Shown here: positions 36,898 through 48,279 of the stretch, in pieces
How positions within the stretch are numbered: position 1 is the first letter of the stretch
How the letters are laid out: every line of letters starts with the position of its first letter
From: Vreelandella glaciei
Lineage (GTDB): Bacteria > Pseudomonadota > Gammaproteobacteria > Pseudomonadales > Halomonadaceae
Direction of reading: 5' to 3'
Length of the DNA stretch: 64,000 nt
Assembly (NCBI RefSeq): GCF_013415125.1
Contig: NZ_JACCDE010000017.1
Span: forward strand, 1 to 64,000
Position numbers and translations under genes: made by a program
The notes under the pieces: model-generated
Database searches by the model: none
Seen by the model: only the letters and a program-made list of their open reading frames with translations
What the model was told of the DNA's origin: nothing

Positions 36898-37857
36898 ATG
36901 AGTGTCTCGACAAACCAATCGACACCCGATGTGTCGACCTTTCAGGGCTTGATCCTTGCTCTGCAGCAGTACTGGGCAGAACAGGGTTGCGTCATCCTTC
37001 AGCCACTTGATATGGAAGTTGGCGCGGGCACCTTCCACCCCGCCACCTTCCTGCGGGCGATTGGCCCCGAAACCTGGAACGCTGCCTATGTGCAGCCTTC
37101 AAGGCGCCCTACTGATGGCCGCTATGGCGAGAACCCTAACCGCCTTCAGCACTACTACCAATTTCAGGTGGTGATGAAGCCATCGCCCAGCAACCTGCAG
37201 GATCTTTATCTGGGCTCACTCAAGCGGCTCGGTCTCGACCCACTGATTCATGACATCCGCTTTGTCGAAGATAACTGGGAATCCCCAACGCTAGGCGCCT
37301 GGGGCCTGGGCTGGGAAATCTGGTTAAACGGCATGGAAGTCACCCAGTTTACCTATTTTCAGCAGGCAGGTGGCATTGAGTGCTACCCGGTTACCGGCGA
37401 GCTGACCTATGGGCTTGAGCGTATCGCCATGTACCTGCAGGACGTCGACAGCGTCTATGACCTGATTTGGGCCATTGCCCCAGACGGCAGCAAGGTCACC
37501 TATGGCGATGTGTATCTGCAAAACGAACGCGAGCAGTCCACTTACAACTTTGAACATGCCGATGTGGATCAGCTATTTGCTAGCTTTGACCATCAGGAAA
37601 AAGAGTGTGGCAAACTGCTCACTGCCAGCCTACCGCTGCCCGCCTATGAGCAAGTCTTAAAAGCATCGCACACGTTCAATCTGTTGGATGCCCGCCACGC
37701 TATTTCGGTCACCGAACGTCAGCGTTTTATTCTGCGTGTTCGTACCATGGCCCGCGATGTGGCCACCGCCTACTTTGAGTCGCGCAAGGCCGAAGGTTTC
37801 CCCATGGCGCCAGAAACACTTCGCCGCGAACTACTCGCCGATCAGGGAGACGACTAA
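36898..37857 (+). CDS. glyQ: Glycine--tRNA ligase alpha subunit
   Basis: Class II aminoacyl-tRNA synthetase catalytic subunit of the bacterial alpha2-beta2 Gly[60 protein letters not shown] and [20 protein letters not shown] are strongly conserved. The start at 36898 gives 319 residues, near the family norm; an ATG at 36868 adds 10 more. Neither has a good Shine-Dalgarno. The stop overlaps the glyS start by one base (TAATG). Confidence 0.95.
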   Translation: MSVSTNQSTPDVSTFQGLILALQQYWAEQGCVILQPLDMEVGAGTFHPATFLRAIGPETWNAAYVQPSRRPTDGRYGENPNRLQHYYQFQVVMKPSPSNLQDLYLGSLKRLGLDPLIHDIRFVEDNWESPTLGAWGLGWEIWLNGMEVTQFTYFQQAGGIECYPVTGELTYGLERIAMYLQDVDSVYDLIWAIAPDGSKVTYGDVYLQNEREQSTYNFEHADVDQLFASFDHQEKECGKLLTASLPLPAYEQVLKASHTFNLLDARHAISVTERQRFILRVRTMARDVATAYFESRKAEGFPMAPETLRRELLADQGDD

Positions 37858-39923
37858 TGGCTGTTAATACGCTTTTACTAGAACTGGGTGCAGAAGAGCT
37901 ACCACCCACGGCCCTGGATGCGCTTTCCGATGCGTTTTCCGCAGGAATAGAGAAAGGCCTGCAAGAAGCCGACGTTCCCTTCGCCAGCGTGACGGCCTTT
38001 GCGACCCCTCGTCGGTTAGCGGTTCAAGTCCGTGAGCTGGCCGATAAACAGCCTGACCGCGACGTTGAGCGCCGTGGCCCCGCACTGGCGGCGGCCTTTA
38101 AGGATGGCGTGGCCACGAAAGCTGCGGAAGGCTTCGCCCGCTCCTGCGGGGTTAGCGTCGATGAGCTGATTCATTTGGAAACCGATAAAGGCACTTGGCT
38201 TGGCTACCGCGAGCAGCAGCCGGGTGAATCTATTCAAGCGCTGTTGCCCGAGATTATCCGCAAAGCCATCAGTGCCCTCCCTGTGCCTAAAAATATGCGC
38301 TGGGGCGCTTCACGGATTGAGTTCTCGCGCCCGGTTCATTGGCTGGTGGCGCTTTACGGTAGCGATGTCGTGGCTGCTGAGGCGCTAGGCCTACAGGCAA
38401 GCTGTACCACTTACGGTCATCGCTTCCACGCCCCTGATGCCATTCAGTTGACCCATGCCGATGAGTATGTGGCTGCGCTGGAAAATGCTTACGTGCTGGT
38501 CGATCGCGAGCAGCGCCGAGAACGTATCCGCGAGCAGGTGCTGGCAGAAGCCGAAGTCCAAGAAGCCACCGCCGTTATTGATGAAGACCTTCTGGTCGAA
38601 GTGAGCGGACTGGTTGAATGGCCGGTAGCGCTTACCGGTAGTTTTGATGAGCGTTTCCTGGAAGTGCCCGCTGAGTGCCTGATCTCTTCGATGAAGGCCA
38701 ACCAGAAATATTTTCACCTGCTGGATGACGCTGGCAAGCTGAAACCGCTGTTTATCACCATCGCTAATATCGATAGCGCCGACCCCGATCAGGTCATTGC
38801 CGGTAACGAGAAAGTCATTCGCCCGCGCCTAGCCGACGCAGCGTTTTTCTACGAAACCGACCGCAAGCGCACACTGGCCTCGCGCATTCCCCAGCTGGAA
38901 AGCGTTGTCTTCCAGCAGCAGCTGGGCACCTTAGCGGACAAAGCCCGTCGCAGCACCGCTATCGCGACCTTTATTGCCGAGCAGATCAACGGCGATGTGG
39001 CCCAGGCCCAGCGCGCCGTGGCGCTTGCCAAATGTGACCTTGTGACCGAAATGGTGCTCGAATTCCCCGAGCTACAGGGCATCATGGGGCGTTACTACGC
39101 CGAGCAGGATGGTGAGCCCGCGGAGGTTTCCCAAGCGCTTGAAGAGCAGTACCTACCGCGATTCGCCACTGATGTCATTCCCCAGAGTTCGACCGGTAAG
39201 GCGTTAGCCCTGGCTGATCGGCTGGATACCCTGGTGGGTATCTTCGGTATTGGCCAACGCCCTACCGGCGCGAAGGATCCCTTTGCGTTACGCCGTGCCT
39301 CGATTGGCGTGCTCAACATTATGATCAAAGGCGAGCTGGATCTTGATCTGCGCGAGCTACTCACCGTTGCCGCTGAGCAGCACCAGAGCCTACCCAAGGC
39401 CGATGGCCTGGTTGAGGACGTGCTGACCTATATGCTGGATCGCTTCCGCGCCTGGGGCCAGGAAGAAGGTATCAGTGCTGAAATGTACCTTGCGGTACGC
39501 GCTCGCCCGGTGACCAATCCTCTCGACTTCGCTCGCCGCCTGCGGGCCGTGAAAGCTTTTGCCCAGCGTGATGAAGCAGCCGCGTTGGCAGCCGCTAACA
39601 AGCGTGTTTCTAACATCCTGGCTAAGCAAGAGCACAATGGTAGTACCCAGGTTGATCAAAACTTATTGCAGGAAGATGCCGAACGAGCGTTGTTCGATGC
39701 GGTGAGCGGAAGCCAGACACAAGTGGCCCCACTGTTTGCTGTAGGCAACTATCAGCAAGCATTGGACACTCTTGCTACCCTGCGGGAACCGGTGGATGCT
39801 TTCTTTGACCAGGTAATGGTGATGGCGGATGACCCCGCTATTCAGCGCAACCGCTTGGCTCTACTCGCTAGCCTTCAAGCGCTCTTCCTAGAAGTGGCCG
39901 ATATCTCACTTCTTCCCCAGTAG
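37857..39923 (+). CDS. glyS: Glycine--tRNA ligase beta subunit
   Basis: 688-residue beta subunit, required for tRNA binding and activity of the heterotetrameric GlyRS. It opens LLLELGAEELPPTALDALSDAF. Internal conserved parts include ATPRRLAVQV, FSRPVHWLVALYGSDVV, the HD-like FETDRKRTLASRIPQLE region, and IGQRPTGAKDPFALRRASIGVLNI. A C-terminal anticodon-binding-like domain follows. One-base overlap with glyQ; a strong terminator follows. Confidence 0.97.
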   Translation: MAVNTLLLELGAEELPPTALDALSDAFSAGIEKGLQEADVPFASVTAFATPRRLAVQVRELADKQPDRDVERRGPALAAAFKDGVATKAAEGFARSCGVSVDELIHLETDKGTWLGYREQQPGESIQALLPEIIRKAISALPVPKNMRWGASRIEFSRPVHWLVALYGSDVVAAEALGLQASCTTYGHRFHAPDAIQLTHADEYVAALENAYVLVDREQRRERIREQVLAEAEVQEATAVIDEDLLVEVSGLVEWPVALTGSFDERFLEVPAECLISSMKANQKYFHLLDDAGKLKPLFITIANIDSADPDQVIAGNEKVIRPRLADAAFFYETDRKRTLASRIPQLESVVFQQQLGTLADKARRSTAIATFIAEQINGDVAQAQRAVALAKCDLVTEMVLEFPELQGIMGRYYAEQDGEPAEVSQALEEQYLPRFATDVIPQSSTGKALALADRLDTLVGIFGIGQRPTGAKDPFALRRASIGVLNIMIKGELDLDLRELLTVAAEQHQSLPKADGLVEDVLTYMLDRFRAWGQEEGISAEMYLAVRARPVTNPLDFARRLRAVKAFAQRDEAAALAAANKRVSNILAKQEHNGSTQVDQNLLQEDAERALFDAVSGSQTQVAPLFAVGNYQQALDTLATLREPVDAFFDQVMVMADDPAIQRNRLALLASLQALFLEVADISLLPQ

Positions 39924-39946
39924 TCATCGCTTGATTGGTCGCTACA

Positions 39947-39977
39947 AGCCCAGCCGTCTAAACGGTTGGGCTTTTTT
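39947..39977 (+). terminator. Intrinsic terminator after glyS
   Basis: AGCCCAGCCG (39947-39956) pairs with CGGTTGGGCT (39963-39972) around a 6-base loop. It allows one G-U pair and is followed by a run of T to 39977. It sits 24 bases after the glyS stop. Confidence 0.85.
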
Positions 39978-39993
39978 GTTAACTGGGAATATA

Positions 39994-40009
39994 TGTTTCA
40001 CGTGAAACA
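39994..40009. promoter_or_regulatory. parS centromere site 1
   Basis: Perfect 16-bp palindrome TGTTTCACGTGAAACA, the consensus parS bound by ParB. It lies intergenically between the glyS terminator and gmhB. parAB themselves are not in this window. Confidence 0.9.
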
Positions 40010-40086
40010 CTGCTGCGAGTCCGAGTAAGATAGTCGATAAAAATCGCGGACATCAAGTATCGCCGAACCGTACCAATAGGATTTCT

Positions 40087-40644
40087 ATGCTAAGTGCCGG
40101 AAAACTTGTCATTCTGGATCGTGACGGCGTCATTAATCTTGATTCTGATGCCTACATAAAATCCCTTGATGAATGGGTGCCCTACCCCTCTTCAATTGCC
40201 GCCATTGCTCGCCTCAGTCATGCGGGATTTACAGTAGTGGTGGCGACCAATCAGTCAGGCATTGCCCGTGGCTATTATGATGAAGCAACGCTCCAGAGCA
40301 TGCATGATCGCTTGTTAGCGTTGGTGGAAAAGGAAGGCGGAAGCATCGCTCACATCGCCTACTGCCCCCATGGGCCTAACGACAAGTGTCAATGCCGTAA
40401 ACCATTGCCTGGAATGCTGCATCAGATTCAGCAGCAGTTGGGGCTGGCAAGCTTGGCAGGGAGCTGGATGGTAGGAGACAGTCTGCGAGATTTACAAGCA
40501 GGCGAAGCAGTCGGCTGTCGTACTGTACTGGTTAGAACCGGAAAAGGAGCAAAAACTGAAGCCAAGGGTATTGGGCTTGAAAAAGCACATGCTTTCGATG
40601 ATTTAGCTCACTTTGTGGACTGGCTGATCACTACGAAGCAGTAG
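40087..40644 (+). CDS. gmhB: D-glycero-beta-D-manno-heptose 1,7-bisphosphate 7-phosphatase
   Basis: HAD-family phosphatase of 185 residues in ADP-heptose synthesis. The nucleophile motif is LVILDRDGVINLDSD; VVVATNQSGIARG is motif II; AYCPHGPNDKCQCRKPLPGM is the zinc-binding loop with its Cys residues; SWMVGDSLRDLQAG is motif IV. It is next to glyS as in Pseudomonas, and away from the other hld genes at 22-24 and 36 kb. A terminator follows. Confidence 0.95.
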   Translation: MLSAGKLVILDRDGVINLDSDAYIKSLDEWVPYPSSIAAIARLSHAGFTVVVATNQSGIARGYYDEATLQSMHDRLLALVEKEGGSIAHIAYCPHGPNDKCQCRKPLPGMLHQIQQQLGLASLAGSWMVGDSLRDLQAGEAVGCRTVLVRTGKGAKTEAKGIGLEKAHAFDDLAHFVDWLITTKQ

Positions 40645-40662
40645 ATACCGATCTGTAATCAA

Positions 40663-40693
40663 AAAAGCGCCGCTAGGAGACTACGGCGCTTTT
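40663..40693. terminator. Bidirectional terminator between gmhB and gyrB
   Basis: AAAAGCGCCG (40663-40672) pairs perfectly with CGGCGCTTTT (40684-40693) around an 11-base loop. A-tract on one side and T-tract on the other suit both converging genes. Confidence 0.85.
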
Positions 40694-40711
40694 CGTTAAT
40701 GATCGTCACTA

Positions 40712-40727
40712 TGTTTCACGTGAAACA
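40712..40727. promoter_or_regulatory. parS centromere site 2
   Basis: Second perfect TGTTTCACGTGAAACA, intergenic between the gmhB terminator and the gyrB stop codon. Confidence 0.9.
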
Positions 40728-40750
40728 ATGACGATAGTAGCAAACGTCTC

Positions 40751-43210
<2,460 letters not shown>

Positions 43211-43222
43211 CTACTCTTCGCG

Positions 43223-44326
43223 CTAGCTAGCCAGCACTAACTGGCTCAGCCCTTGTTCAGTATGTTTCACGTGAAACATCTTCACCAAAGTATCAGGCCG
43301 CCAGGTACTACTTAACGCAGAAGGTTCGACGCTGGTAATAAATGCTTGGCACTGCATGTCTTCAAGTAACCCACAAAACTGATGCCGATTTTGCTCATCA
43401 AGTTCTGCTGGCAAATCGTCGATGAGATAAATACAGTGCCGCTGTGCTGTTCTTTCCAGAAACCGCCCTTGGGCGAGTTTCAAGGCGCTCACCACTAACT
43501 TTTGCTGGCCTCTGGAAAGCACTTCGATAGCAGGCTGCTTGTTTACTCGGATACGCAAATCTGCGCGCTGCGGGCCTTGCTGCGTGAAGCCCATTTGTTG
43601 ATCAGTGGGTCGGCTATCGTGTAGCACTGCCGAAAGAGAGCGCTCTTTATCCCAGCCCCTCGCGTAATGAATCGACAATCCAGGCAATGGAAGTAGCACC
43701 TTAAGCGTCTCTTCAAAGACTGGCAAAAAGTCACTAAACCATGCACGGCGCAACGCATCCATCTGTTCGCCCCAAATGGCGAGCTCCTGCTCCCACACCA
43801 CTATTTCCTGAGGGTGTATTCTACCACGCCTGAGCAGTGCATTCCGATGTTTCAACGCACGCCGGGTACGCTTCCAGATTCCCAAAAAGTCATGTTTCAC
43901 GTGAAACACTCCCCAGTCGAGAAACTCTCGGCGACCAGCAGGAGAACCTTCAAGCAGTCGAAAAGCGTCAGGGTTGATTAACTGCAACGGCATCGCTTCG
44001 ACAAGCTCCGCCAAGCGGGCGTTTTTATCTCCCTTTAGACGAAGCTCTAGCTCTCTCTGGGCACGCAAACGGCGTACACCAAGGGTAACCTCAGGCTCAC
44101 CGCTTAACCGTCCGTACAGCGTCATATGGGGTTTATCGGCTTGAATGGTGTGCTTCAACTGGCGTGTACGGAACGAGCGTCCCATACCCAGAATATGCAC
44201 GCCTTCGAGAAGGCTGGTTTTACCACTGCCATTGGCGCCACTAATAACGTTAATACGTGATGAGGGCGTCATTTCGACTGGCTGGAGGTTACGCAAACCG
44301 TGGAAATTAAGCAGTGTCAGGCTCAT
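43223..44326 (-). CDS. recF: DNA replication/repair protein RecF
   Basis: SMC-like ATPase of 367 residues loading RecA at ssDNA gaps with RecO/RecR. Walker A is ISGANGSGKTSLLEG; the signature region is VLSRGQQKLVVSALKLAQG; Walker B is IYLIDDLPAELD. The frame contains two parS palindromes, each encoding FHVKH: one near residue 142 (GVFHVKHDF) and one in the C-terminus (KMFHVKHTE). The ATG at 44326 begins the conserved MSLTLLNFHGLRNL; the frame to 44356 is longer but not conserved. Confidence 0.96.
   Translation of the reverse strand: MSLTLLNFHGLRNLQPVEMTPSSRINVISGANGSGKTSLLEGVHILGMGRSFRTRQLKHTIQADKPHMTLYGRLSGEPEVTLGVRRLRAQRELELRLKGDKNARLAELVEAMPLQLINPDAFRLLEGSPAGRREFLDWGVFHVKHDFLGIWKRTRRALKHRNALLRRGRIHPQEIVVWEQELAIWGEQMDALRRAWFSDFLPVFEETLKVLLPLPGLSIHYARGWDKERSLSAVLHDSRPTDQQMGFTQQGPQRADLRIRVNKQPAIEVLSRGQQKLVVSALKLAQGRFLERTAQRHCIYLIDDLPAELDEQNRHQFCGLLEDMQCQAFITSVEPSALSSTWRPDTLVKMFHVKHTEQGLSQLVLAS
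43263..43278. promoter_or_regulatory. parS centromere site 3 (inside recF)
   Basis: Perfect TGTTTCACGTGAAACA located in the 3' end of recF, where it encodes the FHVKH string near the RecF C-terminus. Confidence 0.9.
43893..43908. promoter_or_regulatory. parS centromere site 4 (inside recF)
   Basis: Fourth perfect TGTTTCACGTGAAACA, within the recF coding region about 630 bases from site 3, again read as FHVKH. Confidence 0.9.
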
Positions 44327-44382
44327 CCTATTATCACCACTTAAAATAGTCCGCAAATAAAGAGTATTGCATCCAATGAGAA

Positions 44383-44412
44383 AGCGGTGCTTCTGCTACC
44401 AGAAGCACCGCT
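44383..44412 (-). terminator. Strong hairpin between dnaN and recF
   Basis: AGCGGTGCTTCT (44383-44394) pairs perfectly with AGAAGCACCGCT (44401-44412) around a 6-base loop. On the leftward strand it is followed by TTTCTC, a modest U-tract. It lies between the dnaN stop and the recF start, so it may partly terminate or attenuate transcription entering recF-gyrB. Confidence 0.65.
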
Positions 44413-44452
44413 AATGTAGCTTGCATGTGCAATGCTATGATCCAAACCCCCT

Positions 44453-45556
44453 TTACAGGCGCATTGGCATAACCACATAAAGTGCATCACCACCGCCGGG
44501 CACTTCAAGCAGTGCACTACTGTTAGGGTCGGCCAGGGTAATCTGCACGCGTTCTTCGTTCAGCACCGTCAGTACATCGACTAGATAGCCAACGTTAAAA
44601 CCGACCTCCATCGCGCCGCCGTTATACTCAACAGCGATATTTTCCTCGGCTTCCTCCTGTTCCGGATTGTTGGCCATTACTTTAAGGTTGTTTTCCTCAA
44701 AGTATAGCCGTACACCACGGTATTTCTCATTAGAGAGAATAGCGGTACGCGAAAGCACTTGGCGCAGCGCAGCGCGTTCGGCAATCAGCACTTTATCGCC
44801 GTTGCGCGGCACTACGCGTTCATAGTCAGGGAATTTACCGTCGATGAGCTTAGAGGTGAAGGTGAAATCGCCCGTGTGAGCACGTACATGACTGGAGCCC
44901 AGCGTCAGGCTGACAGGTTCATCGCTGTCATCCAGCAAACGCGACAGCTCAAGGATACCCTTGCGAGGTACAATCAGCTTTTGTGACTGACTAACAGACA
45001 CTTCAATGGGGCGTGAGCACATCGCCAAACGATGACCGTCAGTCGCGACCGTACGCAGCAGGTTGCTTTGGATTTCCAGCAACATACCGTTGAGGTAATA
45101 ACGGACATCTTGCTGCGCCATCGCAAATGAGGTGGCTTCAATCAGGTGCTTTAAGGTGCCGCGAGGTACGCTGATTTCCTGACTGCCGTCCGCATCTTCT
45201 ATATTGGGGAACTCGGCTACCGGAAGCGTCGACAGGGTAAAACGTGAACGGCCACTGCGTAAGACCGCACGGCCCTCTTCAACGGCTAGCTGAATATCGG
45301 ACTGATCAGGCAGTGATTTACAAATATCCATCAGCTTGCGAGCAGGCACCGTTGCTGCACCCGCCTGGTCAACCTGGCTGGCCACCGTGCGCCCAACAAG
45401 CTCAACCTCTAAATCAGTACCGGTAAGCGACACTTGGTCGCCCTCTACCTGGATCAGTACATTTGAAAGTACTGGTAGCGTTTGGCGGCGCTCGACAACA
45501 CCTGCGACCAGAGTCAGCGGACGTAACAGCGCCTCTCGGGAAATCGAAAATTTCAT
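44453..45556 (-). CDS. dnaN: DNA polymerase III beta clamp
   Basis: Sliding clamp, 367 residues in three similar domains, tethering Pol III and other factors to DNA. MKFSISREALLRPLTLVAGVVERRQTLPVLSNVLI is the usual opening; TDLEVELVG, ATDGHRLAMCSRPI and the C-terminal YVVMPMRL (clamp edge) are conserved. GGAG lies 6 bases before the ATG at 45556; a TTG one codon upstream is in frame but unlikely. It follows dnaA after about 60 bases. Confidence 0.97.
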   Translation of the reverse strand: MKFSISREALLRPLTLVAGVVERRQTLPVLSNVLIQVEGDQVSLTGTDLEVELVGRTVASQVDQAGAATVPARKLMDICKSLPDQSDIQLAVEEGRAVLRSGRSRFTLSTLPVAEFPNIEDADGSQEISVPRGTLKHLIEATSFAMAQQDVRYYLNGMLLEIQSNLLRTVATDGHRLAMCSRPIEVSVSQSQKLIVPRKGILELSRLLDDSDEPVSLTLGSSHVRAHTGDFTFTSKLIDGKFPDYERVVPRNGDKVLIAERAALRQVLSRTAILSNEKYRGVRLYFEENNLKVMANNPEQEEAEENIAVEYNGGAMEVGFNVGYLVDVLTVLNEERVQITLADPNSSALLEVPGGGDALYVVMPMRL

Positions 45557-45616
45557 CAATACTCCGGTTCTATATCCTGAAAGACCTGCGCGTAACAGGC
45601 CCGTCCCATAGGGTGG

Positions 45617-47083
45617 TTAACTGGTCAACAGGCGCAGCAGATTCTTGTAATCCTCACGAATATCCGCGCTCTCTTCCTGCAATGATTTCACTTTTCGGCA
45701 AGCGTGTAACACCGTTGTGTGGTCACGCCCACCAAAGGCATCACCAATCTCCGGCAAACTATGATTGGTTAGCTCCTTAGCAAGCGCCATCGCCACCTGA
45801 CGAGGGCGGGCAACCGAACGTGAACGGCGCTTGGAGAGCAAGTCCGCTACCTTGATCTTGTAATACTCCGCGACTGTGCGCTGAATATTATCGACGCCCA
45901 CCTGCTTGTCTTGAAGGGCCAACAAATCCTTCAGCGATTCGCGAATAAAGTCTTGGGTAATTGTTTTGCCCATGAAGTGCGAATCAGCGATGACCTTTTT
46001 CAATGCACCTTCCAATTCGCGCACGTTGGAACGAATTTTCTGAGCAATAAAGAAAGCTGCATCGTGAGGTAAATCGACCTTAGCTTGGTCGGCCTTTTTC
46101 ATCAAGATGGCTACGCGGGTTTCAAGTTCCGGCGGTTCAATCGCGACCGTGAGCCCCCAACCAAAGCGTGATTTAAGGCGCTCCTCTACCCCACTGATCT
46201 CTTTAGGATAGCGGTCAGAGGTCAGGATCATTTGCTGACCACCTTCTAATAACGCATTGAAGGTATGAAAAAACTCTTCCTGGGAACGCTCTTTGCCAGC
46301 GAAAAACTGAATATCATCAATAAGTAATGCATCAACACTGCGATAAAAGCGCTTGAAATCGTTAATCGCATTGAGCTGTAACGCCTTGACCATATCGGCG
46401 ACAAAACGCTCTGAGTGCAGATAGACCACGCGGGCATTTTCGCGCCGCGTTGCCAGCGCATTACCCACGGCGTGCATCAAGTGAGTTTTACCAAGACCCA
46501 CGCCGCCGTATAAAAACAGCGGGTTATAAGCGCCGCCGGGGTTTTCAGACACCTGGCGGGAGGCAGCGCGAGCCAGTTGGTTTGATTTACCTTCAACAAA
46601 AGTATCGAAAGTAAAATTCGGGTTTAGTCCGCTACCATGTTTCAGGCTGCCCTCTACCTGTACCTGGCGCTCATTATTACGCCGACTGGGAGCTTCATCA
46701 CGCAGCCTGCCTATTTCACGCTCATCGGCAATATCGCCGCGCGGAGGCGTATGAACAGCCGGTGCCGAAGGACGCGATGGAGAAGCCGATACGGGGTTGC
46801 CCAAGTCGCGATGCTGAGGTGCCTGCGTGGCCGGACGGCGACTACCTACCGTCAAACTCACTTTCGGCGGCTTGGCCGGCGCGAGCTCACGCATTAGTTC
46901 ACTAATCCGCTTGGCATACTTATCGCTCACCCAATCGCGCACAAAGCGATTCGGCGCCAATAAGCGCAGCTCGTTGGACTCTCCTTCTTCTGCCTGCAGC
47001 GGGCGTATCCAGGTATTGAACTGCTGTGAATTCAGCTCATCCTGCAGGTTGTCCAGGCACTGTTGCCAAAGCGTCAGTGACAC
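45617..47083 (-). CDS. dnaA: Chromosomal replication initiator protein DnaA
   Basis: AAA+ initiator, 488 residues. Domain I ([22 protein letters not shown]) is at the N-terminus. A variable Ser/Pro/Arg-rich domain II spans roughly residues 85-150. Domain III has [21 protein letters not shown] (Walker A) and [21 protein letters not shown] (Walker B). Domain IV has [16 protein letters not shown] and the DNA-binding [15 protein letters not shown]. It faces leftward away from the AT-rich gap that carries DnaA boxes. Confidence 0.98.
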   Translation of the reverse strand: MSLTLWQQCLDNLQDELNSQQFNTWIRPLQAEEGESNELRLLAPNRFVRDWVSDKYAKRISELMRELAPAKPPKVSLTVGSRRPATQAPQHRDLGNPVSASPSRPSAPAVHTPPRGDIADEREIGRLRDEAPSRRNNERQVQVEGSLKHGSGLNPNFTFDTFVEGKSNQLARAASRQVSENPGGAYNPLFLYGGVGLGKTHLMHAVGNALATRRENARVVYLHSERFVADMVKALQLNAINDFKRFYRSVDALLIDDIQFFAGKERSQEEFFHTFNALLEGGQQMILTSDRYPKEISGVEERLKSRFGWGLTVAIEPPELETRVAILMKKADQAKVDLPHDAAFFIAQKIRSNVRELEGALKKVIADSHFMGKTITQDFIRESLKDLLALQDKQVGVDNIQRTVAEYYKIKVADLLSKRRSRSVARPRQVAMALAKELTNHSLPEIGDAFGGRDHTTVLHACRKVKSLQEESADIREDYKNLLRLLTS

Positions 47084-47428
47084 TCATCTCACCATCGGTT
47101 GAAAACGGCCGACCATTGTAGCGCCCAAAGCCTCGGTTATCCACACGGGTTTAAGCTTGAATATTGCCCTGTGGACAACTTGCAGTGAGCCTACGGGAAA
47201 ACCATGTGGAGGAACGGGGATAATTAACAAAAAAGCGACTTACGTTTAGGTTAAACACATCTACTTAACATCTTGTAGACTGTTTATACGGAACTTACAC
47301 ACAGATTTTTTATGTCTATAGGCAATTGATAAATAATAATTAAAACCACTTATCCACAAATAGTATCCCCACTATTAATAACAACAGGTTTAGAACTACT
47401 TATTAGTAATAATAGCCAGAACATAGAT
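47084..47428. other. Probable chromosomal origin (oriC) in dnaA-rpmH gap
   Basis: In Pseudomonas oriC lies between dnaA and rpmH, and the same gap here is AT-rich (especially 47220-47428). Perfect DnaA boxes TTATCCACA are at 47137-47145 and 47350-47358. A near box is at 47170-47178 (TGTGGACAA, read on the other strand). TAG-TAA-TAA-TAG at 47404-47415 resembles the DnaA-trio element used for melting. Genes on either side transcribe away from it. Function is inferred from location and motifs. Confidence 0.75.
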
Positions 47429-47437
47429 TGCTATAAT
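47429..47437 (+). promoter_or_regulatory. Extended -10 promoter for rpmH
   Basis: TGCTATAAT is a perfect extended -10 (TGN followed by TATAAT) at 47429-47437. No good -35 is visible, as expected for this class. It is about 180 bases before rpmH, giving a long leader. Confidence 0.6.
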
Positions 47438-47543
47438 TCTCACTGCCAGCATGGCCGCAATGACGCCACAACGCTTTTTATGCAAGGAAAAATTGCACCC
47501 AGCAAAGGAAGTCTCTACAATTTCCGGTCTTGAATTGAATCTC

Positions 47544-47575
47544 CCCGGCTAGTTCCTCACTGGACCGGGCTTTTT
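47544..47575 (+). terminator. Terminator-like hairpin in rpmH leader
   Basis: CCCGG (47544-47548) pairs with CCGGG (47565-47569), with further partial pairing inside (TTCC with GGA), and is followed by CTTTTT. It sits between the rpmH promoter and the rpmH start at 47618, so it could attenuate transcription of the operon. Confidence 0.5.
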
Positions 47576-47617
47576 GGAATTCACTTTCCGTCCTAAACCA
47601 CGTGGGAATAACGAGTT

Positions 47618-47752
47618 ATGAAACGCACTTTTCAACCTAGCGTTCTCAAGCGCAAGCGCGCGCATGGCTTCCGTGCTCGTATGGCAACCAAAAACGGTCG
47701 CGCCGTCCTCGCACGTCGCCGTGCCAAGGGCCGCAAGCGTCTGAGCGCCTGA
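47618..47752 (+). CDS. rpmH: 50S ribosomal protein L34
   Basis: 44-residue basic ribosomal protein. The start [19 protein letters not shown] and the end [12 protein letters not shown] are near-invariant across bacteria. ACGAG precedes the ATG. It heads the rpmH-rnpA-yidC-mnmE series and lies rightward of the origin region. Confidence 0.98.
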   Translation: MKRTFQPSVLKRKRAHGFRARMATKNGRAVLARRRAKGRKRLSA

Positions 47753-47759
47753 TCTCGGA

Positions 47760-48158
47760 TTGCGTGTGCCACAGAAAGGCTTTCCCCGGCAGTTACGGTT
47801 ACTAAATGCTGGGGATTTCAGTCACGTGTTTGAGCAAGCCGACCTGAAAGTGCATGGCAAAGGTATGATGGCGTTAGTTCGCTTAAGTACTCGGGGATAC
47901 CCCCGCCTTGGACTGGTAGTCAGCAAAAAAAATGTCAAACGCGCCGTAGATCGCAACCGTTTCAAGCGTCTCGTTCGAGAATCTGTCCGTCTTCGTCAAG
48001 ATCACTTACCCTCTGTGGATATCGTGGTGCTTGCCCGACGCGGCGTTCAGGATATCGACAACGACACCTTGCATCGCCAGTTACACGGCATGTGGAAGCG
48101 ACTTCAGCGTGACGCACAGGCGGTGATCGCAGCACCAACGCCAGAGCGTGACACGTGA
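47760..48158 (+). CDS. rnpA: Ribonuclease P protein component
   Basis: 132-residue basic protein that assists the RNase P RNA in tRNA 5' maturation. The signature KNVKRAVDRNRFKRLVRESVRL is present (RNR motif), preceded by YPRLGLVVSKK. The frame begins with TTG at 47760, with a GTG two codons on at 47766; no ATG is available, so the start is non-canonical. It is 7 bases after rpmH. The usual next gene, yidD, is absent. Confidence 0.94.
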   Translation: MRVPQKGFPRQLRLLNAGDFSHVFEQADLKVHGKGMMALVRLSTRGYPRLGLVVSKKNVKRAVDRNRFKRLVRESVRLRQDHLPSVDIVVLARRGVQDIDNDTLHRQLHGMWKRLQRDAQAVIAAPTPERDT

Positions 48159-48279
48159 CCTTTGGTGCACACCTCGCCGCTCGACCTCGGCCTGCCGTCT
48201 GGCAGGCTTTCGTGTGTCAAGGGTCGAGTAAATGACACTGCGCCATTAGCATGTTCACCACCCAGCGGGCAGAACCCTC

